Of a stretch of DNA of 64,000 nucleotides, positions 8,873 through 15,769 are shown piece by piece; position 1 is the first letter of the stretch, and each line of letters starts with the position of its first letter. The DNA comes from Amphritea atlantica (GTDB taxonomy: Bacteria > Pseudomonadota > Gammaproteobacteria > Pseudomonadales > Balneatricaceae), in assembly GCA_024397875.1 (NCBI GenBank), contig CP073344.1, positions 1,293,001 through 1,357,000 on the forward strand. Reading direction: 5' to 3'. The notes under the pieces were generated by a model. It saw only the letters and a list, made by a program, of their open reading frames with translations, made no database searches and was not told the DNA's origin. The position numbers and the translations under genes were made by a program.

Positions 8873-9279
8873 AGTCTCTCCTTGATCAGTAAATTCATTA
8901 ACGTGTATGTGGACTTTATACTATGTCTGACTTTTCCGTACACTCAATTTTTCTCTCGTGTATGGGGTGGGCAAGACTGGGCGGTAGGTTGATATGCCCC
9001 TCCTAGGGAGCGCAGCGTACAGCTGAAAAAAGCGGCTAAACAGTGGTTTCTGATGGTTGCAACGGGTGATGTAGGCTTGGTGTGTTGCGGTAGCACTAGG
9101 TCGTGCTGAAAGACTCTGGGTCGTAGCTCTAGTCTTCATCCTCGTCACCTGACTCGATAAGCTCATAGATATCGATGTCGTCTTCAGACACCGTTACTAT
9201 AGAACTGATATGTGAACGTTGATCATTATCTCAACACAGTAAGCTTACAGCTCTACACTACAGTTGATGATCGATATAG
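8873..9279. other. 407-bp intergenic region holding repeat copy B and a short acidic reading frame
   Basis: Apart from the repeat at 8980-9050, the minus strand has a GTG-started 20-codon frame (SEDDIDIYELIESGDEDED, stop near 9133) without a ribosome-binding site. It looks like the tail of a lost acidic protein. An 81-codon frame at 8921-9166 overlaps the repeat and is not considered coding. Confidence 0.5.
8980..9050 (-). repeat. Repeated leader element, copy B
   Basis: Partner of 7745-7817 in the same orientation relative to its downstream gene, 108 bp before the CoiA-like start. The long stem of copy A is only partly preserved, whereas the sequence blocks at both ends are conserved. Confidence 0.7.
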
Positions 9280-9756
9280 TTACATACCACCTACGAAATC
9301 CTGCTTACCCTGCTGACCATCAGCACCACGATTAGCCAATTGGTCAGCCAGCTCATTGCCTGCGTTGCCGTTATGACCCTTAACATGCTGCCAAGTGACG
9401 TTGTGTAAGGCGCTCAGTTCTTCCAGTTGTACCCAGAGGTCTTTGTTCTCTACTGGCTTCTTACCGGAGTTCTTCCAGCCCTTAGCTTTCCAGCCGGACA
9501 GCCACTCGGTCATACCTTTAACCATCAGATTGGAGTCAGAATAGACAGTGACCTCAGATCGGCTACGATTACGAATAGCGTGAAGTGCTTTTATCGCTGC
9601 AGTCATCTCCATCCGGTTGTTTGTTGTGTTGGCCTCATGGCCCCAACAGTGACGCGCTTTTCCTGTGGCTTTATCAGTCAGTACGAATCCCCAGCCGCCC
9701 ATGTTGAAGGTATTCTGGTTCCCACGGCATGCACCGTCAGTATAAATGTTGATCAT
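9280..9756 (-). CDS. rnhA: Ribonuclease HI
   Basis: Endonuclease that cleaves the RNA strand of RNA-DNA hybrids. The 158-aa length fits type 1 RNase H, and all catalytic residues are visible: Asp7 (IYTDGAC), Glu50 (NNRMEM), Asp74 (VYSDSN), His128 (VKGHNG) and Asp138 (NELADQLANR); the basic handle region (LSGWKAKGWKNSGKKPVENK) is present as in E. coli. It lies inside the integrative element, so it is probably an accessory copy in addition to a chromosomal rnhA elsewhere. RNase H genes on mobile elements may aid primer removal or R-loop control, but its job here is unknown. Confidence 0.95.
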   Translation of the reverse strand: MINIYTDGACRGNQNTFNMGGWGFVLTDKATGKARHCWGHEANTTNNRMEMTAAIKALHAIRNRSRSEVTVYSDSNLMVKGMTEWLSGWKAKGWKNSGKKPVENKDLWVQLEELSALHNVTWQHVKGHNGNAGNELADQLANRGADGQQGKQDFVGGM

Positions 9757-9825
9757 TTTGGCCTCTGAAATTTGTGAACTTACAGTTATGGAAATAAGGG
9801 CCAGAACTTGGCCCTATGGATATGC

Positions 9826-10167
9826 TTACGCAACAGAGCAAGGGTTGGATTCTAAAATGGCATTTGTAGAGCGAAGAAGAACTTCATATCCTGGCTCTTT
9901 CAGAAGCTCCATAATCTCCTCTGGATACTTCCCACCGGACAACTCACGGTATTCCAGGATCAGCATCGGCAGTGCTGAATAGAACACAGTAGGCACATCT
10001 TCGTCGTACTCAGACGGCTCTAATATGTCATCAAATACTGACTCGATAGTATCAAGGTGATTATTGATTAAGTGATCTAACTCCTTTGGATTAATGTAAC
10101 CATTTGCAACAAGCGATTTCTGGCGAGCATTGTCTATGTGGGTGGTAGCGGTTTGGATGGAAGTCAT
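9826..10167 (-). CDS. Hypothetical acidic protein, 113 aa
   Basis: No family recognised. Soluble and acidic, mostly helical in appearance: MTSIQTATTHIDNARQKSL, then ELDHLINNHLDTIESVFDDI and YRELSGGKYPEEIMELLKEP. AGGAAAC lies ~6 nt before the ATG. The start overlaps the stop of the upstream frame (ATGA, 10164-10167), which suggests the two are a coupled pair. Located between rnhA and the parB-like gene, all on the minus strand. Confidence 0.65.
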   Translation of the reverse strand: MTSIQTATTHIDNARQKSLVANGYINPKELDHLINNHLDTIESVFDDILEPSEYDEDVPTVFYSALPMLILEYRELSGGKYPEEIMELLKEPGYEVLLRSTNAILESNPCSVA

Positions 10168-10385
10168 ATGATTGTTTCCTCAGTGTTTGATTGAAGGTAC
10201 GCACAGCTGGCTGAAACGAGAGACACTGCGCACGGGACTGAGGAGGGCAATGCCTCACTCAGCCATGGGTGCAACCGATCAGATAGCTGGTCGTTGGGTT
10301 GAGTCGGATTTTTGAAGGCCAGTAGGTGGCCAATTGGGGTAGGAGGAAGCTGTTTGCCGAGGATCATTTCTCGGCGGTCAGGCAT
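10164..10385 (-). CDS. Hypothetical protein, 73 aa (uncertain)
   Basis: Begins MPDRREMILGKQLPPTPIGH and has no recognisable domain. Support comes from the 4-bp stop/start overlap with the downstream 113-aa gene and from GGAG immediately before the ATG, although that spacing is too tight to be efficient. Amino-acid composition (Ser/Pro/Leu-rich second half) is not strongly protein-like, so it could be a leader frame rather than a functional protein. Confidence 0.4.
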   Translation of the reverse strand: MPDRREMILGKQLPPTPIGHLLAFKNPTQPNDQLSDRLHPWLSEALPSSVPCAVSLVSASCAYLQSNTEETII

Positions 10386-10524
10386 CTCCTTTAGGGAGGG
10401 TTATCAATGTTCGACAAGAGCGCCATGATCGATGAGCCTTCTGCGAGAAGACCGCTTGGTAGCCAGTCAGAACCAGAGAGAGCGGCTTGTCTGGTTCCTC
10501 AAAAGAGACGATAAGGATCGTATC

Positions 10525-10542
10525 TTTAGGTGTGGGTCATTA
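10525..10542. repeat. GGTGTGGGTCAT motif, copy 1
   Basis: TTTAGGTGTGGGTCATTA, 32 bp beyond the stop codon of the parB-like gene. One of four copies confined to 10.5-12.6 kb; see 12062, 12344 and 12602. Confidence 0.5.
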
Positions 10543-10573
10543 GGTATTCACTTCCCTGTGATCTACTTTGGGC

Positions 10574-11974
10574 TTACAGTTGTGCTCGGTAGGACTGTAG
10601 CTGCTCGATCAATTGGTCAACCTCGCTTTTGGACGGAATGTAGCCTCGAGCGTTTTCGTGGTTGAGTGCATCGATGAAGGTCGATGCTGACGAGCATGCT
10701 GCGGCCAACTTCGCTGCCAGTGTGATCTGCTTGGCGACTGGTACGGGTGAATAACAGTTGGTTTTAGCGTCACGCGCTGCTTTTTTTTGGAAATCCTGAG
10801 CAGGAGTGCGAAAGCTATCTAGATTCAGAGCGGCTCCTTTGGATGATTGGGTAGGGAGTTCGCTTGCCGCATTGCTGACAGACGTGCAAATTCGCGGCAC
10901 CACTGACCAGTTACTGCCATCCCACTCGACACGTTCACCAGTCTCGACTAGTCGGACGTGTTCATCTCTCGCGTAGTCAGTTTCAACGAACTCGATGATG
11001 CCGCGGTGCTCTAGCTGTGTATGAACCATGTCTGGTACCCAGTCTTCATAACTGTGCTCTGTGTGGAGGACAGCGACCGCATACAGATTTTCAAGATCGG
11101 TGCGAAATTTTCGATCACGTGGCGTGACGGGACGAGGGTATAGCTCCTCCAACTCAGGCAAGGAGCGGGGGACGTGAAAGGAGTTAACCTTATCCTCTAG
11201 GTGTTCGAGATCTTTGTAGTCAAAATCAGCCAGCGGATCACACCAACTCTCAGAAGCATCGTTAATATCCTTCATTGAGATATTGAAGGACGCAGCGCGG
11301 ATCAGTCGGTTATAAATCCCTACACGAGTAAGTGGGTCGTTCGGCAGGGGGGCAAAGGGGGCCTCTTTACGCTCCTTGTCAGCGCGTTCGACAACTTCCT
11401 TCTTGACGCCCAGCAGATCAGCCGTTTCACGTTGGCTCTTTCCTGCCAGACGATGCAAGGCGATCTGCCGTGTCCGATTCCACTGTATGGTGTTGCGAAT
11501 TTCCTTGGTGTGACGCTTCAACGTGGGCCGACTAATCTTGGTAATCTCGTGTAGCTGTTCAATGAATGCCTTCTCACAGGTGCCGCCGTAGTTGAGCGAC
11601 ACTGCCAGAGCGATCACGTTGGCTTTGCGCTCACTGGGGGTAAGCGATACGCCATTATCGAAGTTAGCTGATCGTGCGCGTAGGACTACGACATCTGGAG
11701 TCAGCGCAGGCTTGACTTGGGCGGGGATGGTCTCAGCTTCAGGGTGGGCTGCTCGGTATGCGGTCAGACGATGGAAGCCGTTGGTTAGGTAAAAGTCGCC
11801 GTCCAGTTCGCTGACCTCAATTGGGCGCTCTTCCAGAATGGTGTCGATCTTGTCTGCGTAGTCAGCGACTGTATCAGCACAAAGCTCACCGTTAGTGCGG
11901 TTCTGCAGCGAAAGGTTATTGATGGTGGTCTTGATGTCAGATAGGGGGATATCTTTGAGTACTGTTTCGTTCAT
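10574..11974 (-). CDS. ParB/sulfiredoxin-domain DNA-binding protein, 466 aa
   Basis: The N-terminal ParB/Srx fold shows a conserved fingerprint, YLTNGFHRLTAYRAAHPEA, where G-x-H-R is the nucleotide (CTP)-binding box of ParB-like proteins. A helix-turn-helix follows near residue 180 (AGKSQRETADLLGVKKEVVE). The rest (to 466) is family-specific and not recognised. No ParA partner is present in the element, so it is unlikely to be a simple partition protein; regulatory or replication roles are alternatives. The start ATG 11974 is preceded by AGGTAACC. Within the 3' third (10876-10899) lies one half of an inverted repeat whose other half sits in a second, oppositely oriented parB-like 3' end at 12371-12580, beside a serine recombinase. 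The C-terminus may therefore be switchable. Confidence 0.85.
   Translation of the reverse strand: MNETVLKDIPLSDIKTTINNLSLQNRTNGELCADTVADYADKIDTILEERPIEVSELDGDFYLTNGFHRLTAYRAAHPEAETIPAQVKPALTPDVVVLRARSANFDNGVSLTPSERKANVIALAVSLNYGGTCEKAFIEQLHEITKISRPTLKRHTKEIRNTIQWNRTRQIALHRLAGKSQRETADLLGVKKEVVERADKERKEAPFAPLPNDPLTRVGIYNRLIRAASFNISMKDINDASESWCDPLADFDYKDLEHLEDKVNSFHVPRSLPELEELYPRPVTPRDRKFRTDLENLYAVAVLHTEHSYEDWVPDMVHTQLEHRGIIEFVETDYARDEHVRLVETGERVEWDGSNWSVVPRICTSVSNAASELPTQSSKGAALNLDSFRTPAQDFQKKAARDAKTNCYSPVPVAKQITLAAKLAAACSSASTFIDALNHENARGYIPSKSEVDQLIEQLQSYRAQL
10876..10899 (-). repeat. Inverted repeat, half inside the parB-like gene
   Basis: On the minus strand it encodes PRICTSV of the ParB-like protein; 23 of 24 bases match 12435-12458 on the plus strand. 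The two halves enclose ~1.54 kb. Confidence 0.85.
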
Positions 11975-12061
11975 AGCTATGTGGTTACCTCGTACTTTGG
12001 TGATTCGGTTTGTATGTAGTTTGAAAAACGAAAGAAAGTGATTTGAGGGTTACTTTCAATC

Positions 12062-12079
12062 TATAGGTGTGGGCCATCA
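12062..12079. repeat. GGTGTGGGCCAT motif, copy 2
   Basis: TATAGGTGTGGGCCATCA, 88 bp upstream of the parB-like start codon. Confidence 0.5.
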
Positions 12080-12343
12080 ACCCCAACGGCACTAACACCC
12101 CCTACTTTTCAATGACCATCCAGTTAGATTGCTTCTGGTGCACGTACGTCTGTCTATGGTTCTACTGTGCGCAACCTGCGTTTCGACTCTGCTGTAATTG
12201 ACCATCAACTACAATCACGATAGCTGTACTAATAGTCTGACTACTAGTTCTTCTTTCATTGATTTTCTTTATTAGGTCAATCAACTTCAATCTCTTTTGA
12301 GTGATCTTTAGTTCTCTTCAGATCGTCTTCTTCATCTTTTTTC

Positions 12344-12361
12344 TATGGGTGTGGGTTATCA
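12344..12361. repeat. GGTGTGGGTTAT motif, copy 3
   Basis: CTATGGGTGTGGGTTATCA-type sequence directly before the second parB-like 3' end. Confidence 0.5.
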
Positions 12362-12370
12362 AATGACCCT

Positions 12371-12580
12371 GTGACTTGGTCAGTCGTCTTAGGGCTATCT
12401 CATCCTGAGGCAGACTTAGAGTCATCGTTCCGCCTGCCGCGAACTTGCACGTCTGTCAAAAACGAGGCTGTCAGACGGTTGCAGCTGCACTTAGCCGATC
12501 AAGGGGTTTTCTCTGCTGGTCGATGTCTGGTGGGCATTGGGTCGAAAACAACAGGGGGGGGCGCTCGGGCACTCACTTAA
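12371..12580 (+). pseudogene. Second parB-like 3' segment in opposite orientation (fragment or alternative C-terminal cassette)
   Basis: An open plus-strand frame reads MTWSVV, then a 16-residue insert, then PRTCTSVKNEAVRR and 35 more residues to a stop at 12578-12580. The intact minus-strand gene encodes NWSVVPRICTSVSNAA at the corresponding place, and the DNA matches in both blocks (12 of 15 and 23 of 24 bases). So this is homologous to the parB-like 3' region but inverted and without its own 5' part. It ends in a G8 tract (12554-12561), which could shift the frame. Either it is a decayed duplicate, or inversion of the segment between the repeats would join the parB-like 5' end to this tail. 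Confidence 0.6.
12435..12458 (+). repeat. Inverted repeat, half beside the serine recombinase gene
   Basis: Partner of 10876-10899 (one mismatch, C for T at the tenth base). It lies 163 bp from the 3' end of the recombinase gene. Confidence 0.85.
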
Positions 12581-12601
12581 GTTGGTGGCTACTAACTTAC
12601 C

Positions 12602-12615
12602 CTAAGGTGTGGGTA
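12602..12615. repeat. GGTGTGGGTAT motif, copy 4
   Basis: CTAAGGTGTGGGTATT, just beyond the stop of the inverted parB-like segment and 6 bp from the recombinase stop codon; the weakest match of the four. Confidence 0.4.
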
Positions 12616-12620
12616 TTCGT

Positions 12621-13166
12621 TTATGCACCGAGTAACCGATAGACAGACGCTCGACCTATCCCCAGCTCCTTAGCTATAGCTGTCGCTCCCATACCGTCAG
12701 CTTTCAGCTCCTTGACCTTCTCAGCGTTGATTGTCGCCTGCTTGCCTCTGTATTTACCTTCTTGCTTGGCCTTGGCGATACCTGCCAGCTGGCGTTCCTT
12801 GCGTAGGTTGGTCTCGAACTCAGCGAAGACTCCCAGCATCTGAAGGAAGGCTTTCCCGGCTGCAGTGGCTGTGTCGATGTTCTGGTCAAGAATCTCCAGA
12901 GAGGAACCCTTGTCTTCCAAGACCTGCACAATGTTCGTCAGGTCATTCATGTTCCGGGCCAGTCGATCTAGCTTCCAGACAACGACCTTATCTCCAGCAC
13001 CAACCATCTCAAGGATCAGCTCCAGTACTGGGCGTCCCTCAGTGGTTGTTCCTGATGCTTTCTCTGTGCGGACTACGGCATCAGGGTAGGCCTTGCGTAA
13101 CGCCTCCTCTTGGATGGTGGTGTCTTGATCGAGTGTAGATACACGGCAGTAGGCGAAGGTGGTCAT
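12621..13166 (-). CDS. Serine recombinase (resolvase/invertase family), 181 aa
   Basis: Small serine recombinase that cuts and rejoins DNA through a phosphoserine. The numbering coincides with the gamma-delta resolvase/Hin active site: Arg8 and Ser10 (AYCRVSTLDQD), Asp67, Arg68 and Arg71 (WKLDRLARN). The dimerisation helix E follows (AAGKAFLQMLGVFAEFETNL), and a C-terminal helix-turn-helix reads GATAIAKELGIGRASVYRLL. Complete, so probably active. AAGGAC is 8 nt before the ATG. Upstream lies an array of four TGAGACNGTA-like motifs (13203-13304), candidate binding sites. Its neighbour on the 3' side is the 24-bp inverted repeat, which suggests a DNA-inversion role; resolution of element dimers is the alternative. 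Confidence 0.94.
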   Translation of the reverse strand: MTTFAYCRVSTLDQDTTIQEEALRKAYPDAVVRTEKASGTTTEGRPVLELILEMVGAGDKVVVWKLDRLARNMNDLTNIVQVLEDKGSSLEILDQNIDTATAAGKAFLQMLGVFAEFETNLRKERQLAGIAKAKQEGKYRGKQATINAEKVKELKADGMGATAIAKELGIGRASVYRLLGA

Positions 13167-13202
13167 AGTGTTGTCCTTGTGTCTCGTTGAAGTCTAGGAT
13201 GT

Positions 13203-13304
13203 TGAGACTGTAGTGTATCGTATATAGTGAAGTCAACCTTTATGAGACAGTAATGAGGCGTATTGCTAGGGTGTACCCAAAAGAGACGGTACTTTGAGAC
13301 TGTG
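13203..13304. promoter_or_regulatory. Array of four TGAGACNGTA-like sites upstream of the serine recombinase
   Basis: TGAGACTGTA (13203), TGAGACAGTA (13243), AGAGACGGTA (13282) and TGAGACTGTG (13295) lie 40, 39 and 13 bp apart. GTTGA/TCAAC ends at 13201-13237 give partial dyad symmetry around the first. The position 37-138 bp before the start codon fits an operator or res-like site. The remaining gene-free stretch to 13476 has no other visible feature. Confidence 0.5.
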
Positions 13305-13476
13305 AGAAGCGATAGTTCTGACTAAGGTCACCACACTAGGTAAACGCTAAGTCTCTTCACAGAGTGAAAAAGAGGTCATTTCGACACCTTTCTGAAGTAC
13401 GCAGAGCTCATGAAGCCTTGACACCTTCCCAAGTCTGATCACCCCAGTGACCTACCAGCTCCTCTGTGCCTTTGGG

Positions 13477-13626
13477 TTAGTCGATCAGATACCAGTTATA
13501 TAGCAGGACGTCATGTTCCTCGTAGTGATCCAGCTTCGAGATAGTAGGGCTGGTAACCTTGAAGTCCAGCTCTAAGCTCAGCACGTTATGGATCAGGGTG
13601 GTCTGGTTGTTGGTCTTACATTCCAT
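13477..13626 (-). CDS. Small hypothetical protein, 49 aa
   Basis: Reads MECKTNNQTTLIHNVLSLEL and ends YEEHDVLLYNWYLID; no family recognised. AAGGAA lies 5-6 nt before the ATG, and the composition is normal for a soluble protein, which supports it being real despite its size. It precedes the serine recombinase on the same strand but is 310 bp away, so probably not in the same operon. Confidence 0.55.
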   Translation of the reverse strand: MECKTNNQTTLIHNVLSLELDFKVTSPTISKLDHYEEHDVLLYNWYLID

Positions 13627-13862
13627 GTAGTTTCCTTATGTTTCATGGGTTCTTTGATGGGGTTAGATTGTCATAACTTGTTGATAATTAGACAATATCT
13701 CCAAAGGTGAGAACATTCATAAACCTGAGAATGAAGGGGGTACGGGGGACTTTCCAGGCCGCTGGTAATTAAGAAGACGCACAGATTTTCTCTGGGATTT
13801 TCATCGGGTTTAGCCCCGTCTTTCGACAGGGCGTCGACATTGAGTCACCTTACTCTTTAAGC

Positions 13863-14282
13863 TTAAGGTACGATAAGCATTATCAACACTGCATCAGCCG
13901 GAGCATATCCACGTAAGCACTCTATGTGAATCTGTCCATCCCAAAGTGTAAATACCTCACAGCCAGCCCACTGTTTTTCTAAAGAGGAATCTAGTACCCG
14001 AACGTATGCTGTTGGGGTAATTTCCTCATGACGAATGAAAAACTGCGTATCAGTCCCACTAGGGCACCAACCAAAATCCACGATAACTGGACTACCATCC
14101 GCGTACGTCCAGTCAGCAAACTGCCCTCTGTCTGTACACGAAGCCTCTGGTTCCATAACAACCTTGATAGGCACTGCAGCCTCTAAGTCAGCTATACGTC
14201 GTTCAAGCTCCTGTACTTTAGGGCTGTCGGCAAATGCAGTAGATAAGAAGAGAGTAGCGAAGAAAAGCACAGCGAAACGCAT
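13863..14282 (-). CDS. Hypothetical secreted protein, 139 aa
   Basis: A clear Sec signal peptide (MRFAVLFFATLFLSTAFADS, cleavage probably after AFA at 18) is followed by a short helical segment (VQELERRIADLEAA), likely a trimeric or dimeric coiled coil. A mature domain with four cysteines follows (SCTD, GWCPSG, GCEVF, ECLRG), suitable for two disulfides in the periplasm. AGAGGT lies 7 nt upstream of the ATG. No family assigned. It is one of two predicted envelope proteins at the right end of the element. Confidence 0.7.
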   Translation of the reverse strand: MRFAVLFFATLFLSTAFADSPKVQELERRIADLEAAVPIKVVMEPEASCTDRGQFADWTYADGSPVIVDFGWCPSGTDTQFFIRHEEITPTAYVRVLDSSLEKQWAGCEVFTLWDGQIHIECLRGYAPADAVLIMLIVP

Positions 14283-14483
14283 GATACATACCTCTTATCG
14301 GTTATGTCGTGCTTGTCAGTATAGGATATGACCGCCTTTGTCGGTGATTGAGTCTATAGGGCTTCAAAGTGTTCTAGCTCAAGTCTGGCTGAGCCACCAG
14401 TAACCGTCAGCAACCTCAAGCGTCTCATCATCTAGGGTCCTATACTTTAAGCATTCCGTTTCAGTGATGATGCAGGAGGGATC

Positions 14484-15002
14484 ATGCGCTACTTCTTTAT
14501 AGGATTAGTTATCGTCTGGGTCATCTGGGCCTCGTTCTCTACAGGAGGTTTTCATGAACTTAAGCAGATTAACCCTGAGTATGCACATCCTGACCGGAAC
14601 ATTGCTAATTTACTATCCAAGTTAGAAGGGGAACGGATGATTGATAGTAGACATGTGGAGTGGTGCGCATTTTATATGCCAAACTGGCCTAAGGCCAATC
14701 GATGTGTCAAAGAACGTATTCGGTGTGAGTTTGAAGTAGTTCTGCCACATGATAGAACTCGGGAATACTTCATGTTCTCTGACACATTAAATCCAGAGTA
14801 TCAAGCCTGTTGGGAAGAGCGGAAACCGTGGTTAGGACCGATGGAATGGTTACGAGTATCAAGGGCATTGTGGCGTGGTGGTATTGGATTGGGTTTTCTT
14901 TGGATAGTCGACAAGTTGTACGGCGAGGGGGAAGAGGAATGGAGTCCGACCGCGCGGTCGTGGGCAGAAGCGATATTAGCTTGGGGGAAGCGAGCAGAGT
15001 AA
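14484..15002 (+). CDS. Hypothetical membrane-anchored protein, 172 aa
   Basis: An N-terminal hydrophobic helix (FFIGLVIVWVIWASFS, ~4-19) acts as signal anchor. The following domain is rich in Trp, Glu and Arg and has four Cys (WCAFYM, NRCVKERIRCEFEV, QACWEERKPW). A second moderately hydrophobic stretch, GGIGLGFLWIVDKLYG, sits near residue 135. GGAGG precedes the ATG by 5-6 nt. Not recognised; it is the last gene before attR and the only plus-strand gene at this end. Confidence 0.7.
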   Translation: MRYFFIGLVIVWVIWASFSTGGFHELKQINPEYAHPDRNIANLLSKLEGERMIDSRHVEWCAFYMPNWPKANRCVKERIRCEFEVVLPHDRTREYFMFSDTLNPEYQACWEERKPWLGPMEWLRVSRALWRGGIGLGFLWIVDKLYGEGEEEWSPTARSWAEAILAWGKRAE

Positions 15003-15076
15003 GTTAACGGGTCTGTCTCTTGCAGTACTGATGGTCGGATAGTGGAAGTGTCTCAAAGCTGGTAAATGCCTAGACG

Positions 15077-15088
15077 ACTGGTACAAAA
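15077..15088 (+). repeat. Putative integrase arm-type site (right end)
   Basis: ACTGGTACAAAA, identical to 4309-4320, 76 bp inside attR; CTGGTA recurs 4 bp later. Confidence 0.55.
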
Positions 15089-15163
15089 GGCTGGTATTCT
15101 TACGGTTCGGGCTGGAATGTAAAATCCAAGTAAATCAGATGGTTAGCCTGAGTGGTTTATAGA

Positions 15164-15193
15164 TCGGCAGTTCGAATCTGCCTAGTCCTACCA
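15164..15193 (+). repeat. attR: duplicated tRNA-Val 3' end
   Basis: Exact 30-bp copy of 4208-4237. Sequence upstream of it diverges from the tRNA, and sequence downstream continues into the tandem array, marking the right boundary of the element. Confidence 0.9.
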
Positions 15194-15769
15194 GATACAA
15201 AAAAAGCCCTGCGAATGCAGGGCTTTTTGTTATCTGCTTAAAGCAGATGAAAACTGCAAGTTCGAGCCGAGCGTAGCGAGACAACATTGGAGCTCGCGAC
15301 GATGGCCCGCAGGGGAATAATCTGCCTAGTCCTACCAGACACAAAAAGAGCCCTGCGAATGCAGGGCTTTTTGTTATCTGCTGCAGGCAGATGAGAACAG
15401 AACGTTCGAGCCGAGCGCAGCGAGACAACATCGGAGCTTGCGACGATGGCCCGCAGGGGAATAATCTGCCTAGTCCTACCAGATACAAAAAGAGCCCTGC
15501 GAATGCAGGGCTTTTTGTTATCTGCTTCAGGCAGATGGGAACTGAAAGTTCGAGCCGAGCGCAGCGAGACAACATCGGAGCTTACGACGATAGCCCGCAG
15601 GGGAATAATCTGCCTAGTCCTACCAGATATAAAAAGAGCCCTGCGAATGCAGGGCTTTTTGTTATCTGCTTCAGGCAGATGAGAACTGAAAGTTCGAGCC
15701 GAGCGCAGCGAGACAACATCGGAGCTTACGACGATGGCTCGCAGGGGGATAATCTGCCTGGTCCTACCA
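15175..15769 (+). repeat. Four 144-bp tandem units containing the tRNA-Val 3' end and a terminator
   Basis: Units start at 15175, 15319, 15463 and 15607, each exactly 144 bp, with a 19-bp remnant of a fifth at 15751-15769 (one mismatch). Each holds the last 19 nt of tRNA-Val (AATCTGCCTAGTCCTACCA), a terminator AGCCCTGC-GAAT-GCAGGGCT plus T-run, a second hairpin ATCTGC/GCAGAT whose loop varies while the stem is kept, and a ~55-bp segment with CGAGCGCAGCGAG and CCCGCAGGGG. Open frames through the array on both strands are a by-product of 144 being a multiple of three. Confidence 0.92.
15201..15228 (+). terminator. Intrinsic terminator of the tRNA-Val transcript (first of four)
   Basis: AAAAAGCCCTGC-GAAT-GCAGGGCTTTTT; repeated every 144 bp in the following units. 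Without the integrated element it would lie 8 nt after the CCA of the tRNA. Confidence 0.88.

Larger units (their letters stand above)
11975..12370. other. 396-bp non-coding region upstream of the parB-like gene
   Basis: AT-rich and gene-free. It contains two of the four GGTGTGGG motif copies (12062, 12344) and, at 12139-12154, GCACGTACGTCTGTC, which matches the core of the inverted repeat except for a duplicated ACGT. It should hold the parB-like promoter; no clear hexamers were picked. Confidence 0.5.
4238..15193. mobile_element. Integrative genomic island inserted at tRNA-Val (~10.96 kb)
   Basis: Bounded by the 30-bp direct repeats at 4208-4237 and 15164-15193, with a tyrosine recombinase at the tRNA end. 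Inside are mostly small minus-strand hypotheticals, a CoiA-like protein, RNase HI, a ParB-like protein and a serine recombinase. No conjugation, capsid, terminase or replication initiation gene is recognisable, so it is neither a self-transmissible ICE nor a complete prophage. A phage satellite or degraded or mobilisable island remains possible. Presence of an intact integrase, both att sites and flanking putative arm sites suggests it could still excise. Confidence 0.88.

Noticed and set aside
8921..9166. 81-codon minus-strand frame
   Set aside because: It runs through repeat copy B, whose partner at 7745-7817 is not open in the same way; composition is not protein-like and there is no ribosome-binding site.
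12445..12642. 65-codon plus-strand frame overlapping the second parB-like segment
   Set aside because: It is the alternative frame reached after the G8 tract; it lacks a ribosome-binding site and homology, while the frame starting at 12371 matches the ParB-like protein.
4238..15193. Complete prophage or ICE
   Set aside because: No terminase, capsid, tail, lysis, relaxase or type IV secretion gene can be recognised.
15175..15769. CRISPR array
   Set aside because: The whole 144-bp unit is repeated without variable spacers, and no cas gene is in the window.
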